Source of the DNA: Bdellovibrionaceae bacterium UBA6776
GTDB taxonomy: Bacteria; Bdellovibrionota; Bdellovibrionia; Bdellovibrionales; UBA1609
Direction of reading: 5' to 3'
DNA: 64,000 nt
NCBI GenBank assembly: GCA_002453155.1
Contig: DKGG01000019.1
Coordinates: 1-64,000 of the forward strand
The notes beneath the pieces are model-generated. The model saw nothing but the letters and a program-made list of their open reading frames with translations, was not told where the DNA came from and ran no database searches. Of this stretch, positions 60,415 through 64,000 are shown piece after piece (positions within the stretch are counted from its first letter, which is position 1; each line of letters opens with the position of its first letter). Both the position numbers and the translations under genes were made by a program.

Positions 60415-61332
60415 ATGAAAAAGTCTCAAGACAATCCCCCGCTGAAAGTCCAGAACCTTTCCAAATTTTATGGCTCTCTCCAGGCCGTAAATCAGGTCAC
60501 CTTTGAGGTTCAACCTGGGGAAGTTTTTGGACTGCTCGGACCCAACGGAGCCGGAAAGACGTCCATCATTTCCACCATTGTGACCTTGGAAGAACCCACC
60601 CAAGGAAAAATTGAGATCTTCGGCCATGATGTACAAAAAGATCCTTTGACCGCCAAATCCTACGTGGGATGGGTTCCCCAGGAAGTGATCAATCACGGTT
60701 TTTTTAATATCTGTGAAATCATTAAGTTTCACAGTGGCTATTTTGGAAAAAGTCTTTCCGAAGAAGAGACCAACCAGCTCTTAAAGCGCTTGGATCTTTA
60801 CAACCATCGCCATAAAAAAGTGAAGCAGCTCAGTGGGGGAATGAAAAGGCGTTTGATGATTGCAAAAGCCCTTTGTCACAATCCTAAAATCTTACTTTTA
60901 GACGAACCCACAGCCGGAGTGGACATCGATCTTCGAAAAAGTTTGTGGGATTTTGTCAAAGAACTGCGAAGTCAGGGTGTGGCGATTTTGCTCACCACCC
61001 ATTATTTGGAAGAGGCAGAGAATCTTTGCGACCGCGTAGGTTTTTTGTCCCACGGCAGAATTTTGCGAATCGGTCAGACCTCGGAAATCGTGACGGATCT
61101 TACGGAGAAAACCATTGAGTTGATCTTAGATCGCGAGCTTCCAGAATTGAAAAATTCCTGGGTGCAAAGCCAAAAGGGAAATGAAATTCATTTGAAAGTT
61201 CCCATGACCAAAGGGGTTTTTGAAGGCGTGCGTCTGGCGGGGATTGATCTCTCTCACATCAAAGACATTCGGGTGAAGGATGGAGACTTGGAAGACGCCT
61301 TTCGAAGAGTGATGAAAGAAGGTCAGCAATGA
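60415..61332 (+). CDS. ABC transporter ATP-binding protein (NodI/YadG-like)
   Basis: The protein has 305 aa. Walker A is GPNGAGKTS near residues 42-50, the Q-loop is in GWVPQE, the signature is LSGGMKRR, Walker B is LLLDEPTAGVD and the H-loop TTHYLEE. A C-terminal extension of about 80 residues is typical of the NodI/YadG/DrrA group that powers ABC-2 exporters. It acts at the cytoplasmic face with the permease encoded next, whose start overlaps its stop by four bases. The substrate is unknown; lipids, polysaccharides or drugs are family options. Confidence 0.93.
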   Translation: MKKSQDNPPLKVQNLSKFYGSLQAVNQVTFEVQPGEVFGLLGPNGAGKTSIISTIVTLEEPTQGKIEIFGHDVQKDPLTAKSYVGWVPQEVINHGFFNICEIIKFHSGYFGKSLSEEETNQLLKRLDLYNHRHKKVKQLSGGMKRRLMIAKALCHNPKILLLDEPTAGVDIDLRKSLWDFVKELRSQGVAILLTTHYLEEAENLCDRVGFLSHGRILRIGQTSEIVTDLTEKTIELILDRELPELKNSWVQSQKGNEIHLKVPMTKGVFEGVRLAGIDLSHIKDIRVKDGDLEDAFRRVMKEGQQ

Positions 61333-62117
61333 AATCCCAAAAATACTTGCCGTTTTTTTCTTTGCTCCACCGAGAGATCTCTCGATTTTTTAAGGTGGCT
61401 GCCCAAACAGTTTTAACTCCCATGATCAATTCCTCTTTGTATCTTTTGATTTTTGGAATCAGCTTAGGCCCCAGCATTCATATCGAAGGTGGAATCAGCT
61501 ATTTGGCCTTTTTGATTCCAGGTCTTGTGATGATGGCTTGTTTGAACAACTCTTTTCAAAACTCATCCAGTTCGGTGGTGGGCGCAAAATTCGGTGGAGA
61601 TTTGGAAGACTTAAAGTCAGCGCCACTCACTCCGCAAAATTTGATTTGGGCCTATTCTTTAGGAGCATTGACTCGAGGGTTGATCGTGGGAAGTCTAACT
61701 TTTCTGGTTGGCGAGATTTTCTTCTATGTTTCCGAGGGGCATTGGCTCGCGGTTCAGCATCCATTGATTTTGATGGTCTTTTTAGTGATTGGAAGTTTTA
61801 CCTTTTCTCAACTGGGCATTTCGGTGGCCTTTTGGGCAAAGACCTTTGATCAGCTCAGTGCGGTCAGTGGTTTTGTTTTGCTCCCATTGATTTATTTGGG
61901 GGGTGTTTTCTACTCGGTTTCCAATTTGCACCCATTTTGGCAGGCGGTATCCCGCTCCAATCCCTTGCTGTACTTGATAAATGGAGTCAGAGAGGGAATA
62001 TTGGGCACCAGTGATGTGCAAATGCCCTTGGCCTTCGCGGTGGCGCTGGCAGGTTTTTTAGTGACCCATGCCTTGGCCTATTGGAGTTTGAAAAAGGGTT
62101 CTTACTTAAGGTGGTAG
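61329..62117 (+). CDS. ABC-2 type transporter permease (NodJ/YadH-like)
   Basis: The protein has 262 aa with six hydrophobic helices. The ABC-2 landmarks are present: LYLLIFGISLG early, LIPGLVMMACLNNSFQNSSSS, EDLKSAPLTP (the coupling-type loop) and PLIYLGGVFYSVSNLHPFWQAVSRSNPLLYLINGVRE. These define the NodJ/YadH permease family. It forms the membrane part of the exporter with the preceding ATPase. ffh starts three bases after its stop, so ffh may be expressed from this operon. Confidence 0.92.
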   Translation: MKSQKYLPFFSLLHREISRFFKVAAQTVLTPMINSSLYLLIFGISLGPSIHIEGGISYLAFLIPGLVMMACLNNSFQNSSSSVVGAKFGGDLEDLKSAPLTPQNLIWAYSLGALTRGLIVGSLTFLVGEIFFYVSEGHWLAVQHPLILMVFLVIGSFTFSQLGISVAFWAKTFDQLSAVSGFVLLPLIYLGGVFYSVSNLHPFWQAVSRSNPLLYLINGVREGILGTSDVQMPLAFAVALAGFLVTHALAYWSLKKGSYLRW

Positions 62118-62120
62118 ATT

Positions 62121-63464
62121 GTGTTTGAAGGCTTGTCAGATCGTCTGACGGAAACTTTAAAAAAGGTCCGCGGGAAATCAAAAATTACCGAGGACAACAT
62201 CAAAGACTCTTTGAAGGAAATTCGGCAAAGTCTCCTGGAAGCGGACGTGAACTTCAAGGTGGTAAAATCCCTTTTGGATCGAGTCAAAGAGAAGGCTCTG
62301 GGCGCCGAAGTTCTAAAGAGTTTGGATCCGGGCCAACAGTTTGTTCAAATTTTTCATGAAGAGCTGAAAAGCACCTTGGGTTCTGAAAAGGTGGATTTGG
62401 ATGTTCGCTCCAAACCTTCCGTTTTGCTTTTGGTGGGACTGCAAGGGGTGGGGAAAACAACCACGGCCGCAAAGCTCTCATTGTATGTTCGAAGCAAACT
62501 TAAGAAAAAGCCGGGCTTGGTGCCGGCGGACATTTATCGACCGGCCGCGATTGAACAGCTTCAAACTTTGGCAAAGCAAAATAACATTCCCGTGTTTGAC
62601 ACTCAGGTGGGGCAAGGTGTGGACGACATTGTTCAAAAAGCCAAAGCTTGGGCCGAAGCTGAGATGATCGATGTGGTGATCATCGATACGGCGGGCCGTC
62701 TGCAAATTGATGATGCTTTGATGAGCGAGTTGGAAAATATCAAATCTTCGTGGACTCCCAATGAAGTTCTTTTGGTTGCGGATGCCATGTTGGGACAGCA
62801 GTCCGTGGAAGTGGCGCAAGGTTTTAATGACCGCCTGGGGTTGACCGGTTTGATTTTGACCAAGGTGGACGGCGATGCCCGTGGAGGGGCGGCCCTCAGT
62901 ATTAAAGACGTCACCGGAGTTCCCATTAAATTTTTGGGAGTGGGTGAAAAAGCAGACAATTTGGAAGTGTTTCATCCAGACCGCTTGGCCGGTCGGATCT
63001 TGGACATGGGAGACGTTCTGTCCTTGGTGGAGCGCGCTCAGGAAGTCATTGACGAAAAAGAGGCTAAAGCTTCAGCGCGAAAGATCGCGAAGAATCAATT
63101 CACCTTTGAAGATTTTCTAAAGCAGATTCAAATGATGCGAAAAATGGGGGGCTTTGAAAGCATTTTAAAAATGCTCCCTGGGATGGGCCAAGCCATGAAG
63201 CAGATGAAGAATATGGCGCCTCCCGAAAAAGAGATCAAAAAGATTGAAGCCATCATTCACTCCATGACTCGCCAAGAGCGGGACAATCATAAGATTTTGA
63301 ATGGATCTCGGCGCCTTCGCATTGCCAAGGGCTCGGGGACCGAGGTGAAAGATGTGAACAAATTGGTTCAACGCTTCGAGCAGTCCCAGAAAATGATGTC
63401 CCAAATGATGAAGATGGGCATGGGAAGAGGCGGGGGCCGCGGCGGTTTTCCAGGAATGTTTTAA
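62121..63464 (+). CDS. ffh: Signal recognition particle protein
   Basis: Ffh is the GTPase of the signal recognition particle that, with 4.5S RNA, delivers inner-membrane proteins to FtsY and the translocon. It has 447 aa. The N domain is followed by the G domain: GLQGVGKTTTAAKL (P-loop), DTAGRLQID and TKVDGDARGGAALS. The M domain ends in a Met/Gly-rich tail (MMSQMMKMGMGRGGG) that binds RNA and signal peptides. The start is GTG with AAGGTGG seven bases upstream. No 4.5S RNA gene was seen in the window. Confidence 0.97.
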   Translation: MFEGLSDRLTETLKKVRGKSKITEDNIKDSLKEIRQSLLEADVNFKVVKSLLDRVKEKALGAEVLKSLDPGQQFVQIFHEELKSTLGSEKVDLDVRSKPSVLLLVGLQGVGKTTTAAKLSLYVRSKLKKKPGLVPADIYRPAAIEQLQTLAKQNNIPVFDTQVGQGVDDIVQKAKAWAEAEMIDVVIIDTAGRLQIDDALMSELENIKSSWTPNEVLLVADAMLGQQSVEVAQGFNDRLGLTGLILTKVDGDARGGAALSIKDVTGVPIKFLGVGEKADNLEVFHPDRLAGRILDMGDVLSLVERAQEVIDEKEAKASARKIAKNQFTFEDFLKQIQMMRKMGGFESILKMLPGMGQAMKQMKNMAPPEKEIKKIEAIIHSMTRQERDNHKILNGSRRLRIAKGSGTEVKDVNKLVQRFEQSQKMMSQMMKMGMGRGGGRGGFPGMF

Positions 63465-63546
63465 GGAGTTTTGGTCGTAACATAAGATTTCAGCGCGCAA
63501 AAATGTGAAAATCCGGGGGAAGCCCTTTAAATCAGACACTTTTTTG

Positions 63547-63575
63547 TTGCGCAAAGGGCCAGACTTCAGTATGAG
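63547..63575 (+). promoter_or_regulatory. Candidate promoter of rpsP
   Basis: TTGCGC (63547-63552), a 17-base spacer and TATGAG (63570-63575) lie in the 138-base gap after ffh. They put the start about 20 bases before the rpsP start codon, just ahead of the AAGGAG ribosome site. Confidence 0.4.
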
Positions 63576-63602
63576 TTTTAGGCTTTAAGGAGAAAGATTT
63601 CC

Positions 63603-63845
63603 ATGGTTGTAATTCGTTTGGCTCGTTTCGGTACCACACATCACCCTAAATATCGCATCACAGTTGCGGACAGTCGTCGTCCATTGACCGGAAAGTTCAT
63701 TGAGGTCATTGGTCATTACAATCCCTTCCCTAAGGGCCAAGACAAAGGGTTGGAGTGTGACATGGACCGATACAATTCATGGGTTCAAAAAGGCGCTCAA
63801 CCTACGGGTCGTGTAAAAAGCTTGGTCAAAGCTCTCAGTAAATAA
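63603..63845 (+). CDS. rpsP: 30S ribosomal protein S16
   Basis: This small ribosomal subunit protein is needed for assembly of the 5' domain of 16S rRNA. It has 80 aa, with the typical start VVIRLARFGTTHHPKYRITVADSR and the later IGHYNP and DRYNSWVQKGAQPT segments. It is complete. AAGGAG precedes the ATG at good spacing. In many bacteria rpsP is followed by a KH-domain gene, rimM and trmD; here the window ends before the next gene. The order ffh-rpsP is the common bacterial arrangement. Confidence 0.97.
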   Translation: MVVIRLARFGTTHHPKYRITVADSRRPLTGKFIEVIGHYNPFPKGQDKGLECDMDRYNSWVQKGAQPTGRVKSLVKALSK

Positions 63846-63850
63846 TATTT

Positions 63851-63924
63851 GTCCCCGAAATTGGTGAGTTCCTCGTAAAAGGGGACTTGTTTCTACTCCT
63901 CCTTTTTGACTAAAATAGGAGGAG
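63851..63924 (+). other. Two hairpins downstream of rpsP
   Basis: GTCCCC (63851-63856) pairs with GGGGAC (63881-63886) over a 24-base loop. Next, CTCCTCC-TTTTT (63896-63907) pairs with AAAATA-GGAGGAG (63912-63924), with one mismatch and a 4-base loop. The second stem hides an AGGAGGAG ribosome-binding-like sequence. No complete gene follows within the window, which ends at 64000. A regulatory or attenuating role is possible. Confidence 0.4.
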
Positions 63925-64000
63925 AGGGCGAGTGACGTTGCTATAAGCCCGTTGCCCTGACCTCCAAGTAAAAGGCCAAAATAGGAATTTGCGGCTCAAT

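Overview
The window looks like a chromosomal segment of a Gram-negative bacterium, most plausibly from the Bdellovibrionota / former delta-proteobacteria. The evidence is mixed. Envelope genes include lgt, waaA, several beta-barrel outer-membrane proteins and many lipoproteins. There is a 2-oxoglutarate dehydrogenase operon, class Ia ribonucleotide reductase and an initiator tRNA of the enterobacterial type. TTG and GTG starts are frequent, base composition is moderate, and there are many secreted proteins with no recognisable function. No phage, complete insertion sequence or CRISPR array is visible. The placement is inferred from gene content only.

Layout. 1-15.5 kb is mostly housekeeping: trpS and a MOSC protein, then on the minus strand the sucA-sucB-lpd operon, followed by a squalene/phytoene synthase, a Fur-family regulator, a compact uvrA, a stand-alone HD-GYP protein, hemB-maf (minus) and lgt. 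15.5-19.1 kb holds a large palindromic repeat and nrdA-nrdB (minus). 19.6-21.4 kb is an M14 peptidase/hydrolase pair.

21.4-36.4 kb is an accessory envelope region. It has three consecutive units in which an outer-membrane barrel gene overlaps the start of a lipoprotein gene. The first two units are paralogous; the third carries a 1526-aa lipoprotein. A FabI/FabMG-like reductase on the minus strand lies between units two and three. 36.4-42 kb has waaA with a zinc/cation exporter, a metallo-beta-lactamase-fold lipoprotein, a YkgJ-type cysteine cluster protein and the remains of a DHA2 drug-efflux gene. Next come the tRNA-fMet gene, three small secreted proteins, a 37-bp perfect inverted repeat and a histidine kinase/response regulator pair.

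45.4-52 kb is envelope-oriented: a fusion of an RND/MMPL transporter with an outer-membrane lipoprotein-sorting domain, a secreted protein starting divergently from it with overlapping starts, and another barrel protein. 53-55.7 kb is tldD-tldE. 55.7-60.4 kb (minus) is the most unusual part. It is a tightly overlapped five-gene operon: HD-GYP, SleB-type wall hydrolase, secreted calcium-loop protein, MotA-like stator and MotB-like protein. The MotB-like protein has a long coiled coil and a DUF2135/YfaP-like end in place of the usual peptidoglycan-binding domain. A sigma-28-like promoter lies directly in front of it. The window closes with an ABC exporter, ffh and rpsP.

Co-operation. The HD-GYP proteins and the sigma-28-like sites suggest c-di-GMP and motility-type control of a wall-remodelling, proton-driven machine. 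The paired barrel/lipoprotein genes suggest two-partner outer-membrane complexes. Both ideas are inferences from gene order and motifs.
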